Shown here in pieces: positions 13,225 to 13,235 of a DNA stretch of 13,235 bases. The first letter of the stretch is position 1. The number at the start of each line of letters is the position of its first letter. The translations under genes and the position numbers were made by a program. This stretch comes from JAWLCQ01 sp041687095 (GTDB lineage Bacteria; Planctomycetota; Phycisphaerae; SM23-33): NCBI GenBank assembly GCA_041687095.1, contig JAWLCQ010000141.1:1-13235 (forward strand), written 5' to 3'. The notes beneath the pieces are model-generated. The model saw only the letters and a program-made list of their open reading frames with translations, ran no database searches and was not told the origin of the DNA.

Positions 13225-13235
13225 GGCGGAAGAGG

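Overview
The window is GC-rich chromosomal DNA from a bacterium that most resembles a planctomycete of the Phycisphaerae type, or another PVC-group member. Two things suggest this: the fused E1 alpha/beta enzyme paired with an aldolase/short-chain-dehydrogenase fusion, and many short intergenic hairpin repeats. The repeats include CATGGGCG-TCC-CGCCCATG hairpins that translate as WASRPC-like and HGQDARAT-like peptides. The lineage is an inference; no marker gene is present.

Layout. A divergent control region (5632-5993) splits the window. Leftward (minus strand) lie a DeoR-family regulator (4840-5631), a small two-helix membrane protein of unknown function (4211-4642), a single-chain 2-oxoacid dehydrogenase E1 (1643-4120) and, overlapping its stop by one base, a mannitol-1-phosphate 5-dehydrogenase-like polyol dehydrogenase (132-1643). 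Rightward (plus strand) lie the E2 acyltransferase with two lipoyl domains (5994-7619), the E3 dihydrolipoyl dehydrogenase (7774-9195), a PHP-like putative metal hydrolase (9475-10746) and a class II aldolase fused to an SDR that looks like sorbitol-6-phosphate dehydrogenase (10985-13192). No tRNA, rRNA, CRISPR array or transposase gene was seen.

How the genes may work together. E1, E2 and E3 make a complete 2-oxoacid dehydrogenase complex, split across the divergent promoter region. They sit with two polyol(-phosphate)-type dehydrogenases, an aldolase and a DeoR regulator, a family that often responds to sugar phosphates. A plausible reading is a catabolic locus: a polyol or sugar phosphate is oxidised and cleaved, and a 2-oxoacid product is oxidatively decarboxylated to an acyl-CoA. 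The true substrate cannot be read from the sequence.

The most striking non-coding feature is repeat DNA. Almost every intergenic gap carries its own short tandem array with a 7- or 9-base period, usually as two arms in inverted orientation around a unique core. Related arrays and hairpins also lie in frame inside three genes: the polyol dehydrogenase, the E2 linker and the aldolase-SDR. One heptamer array supplies the stop codon of the DeoR gene. The remaining gaps (1-131, 4121-4210, 4643-4825) hold G-rich direct repeats, a ribosome binding site, and nothing recognisable, respectively.
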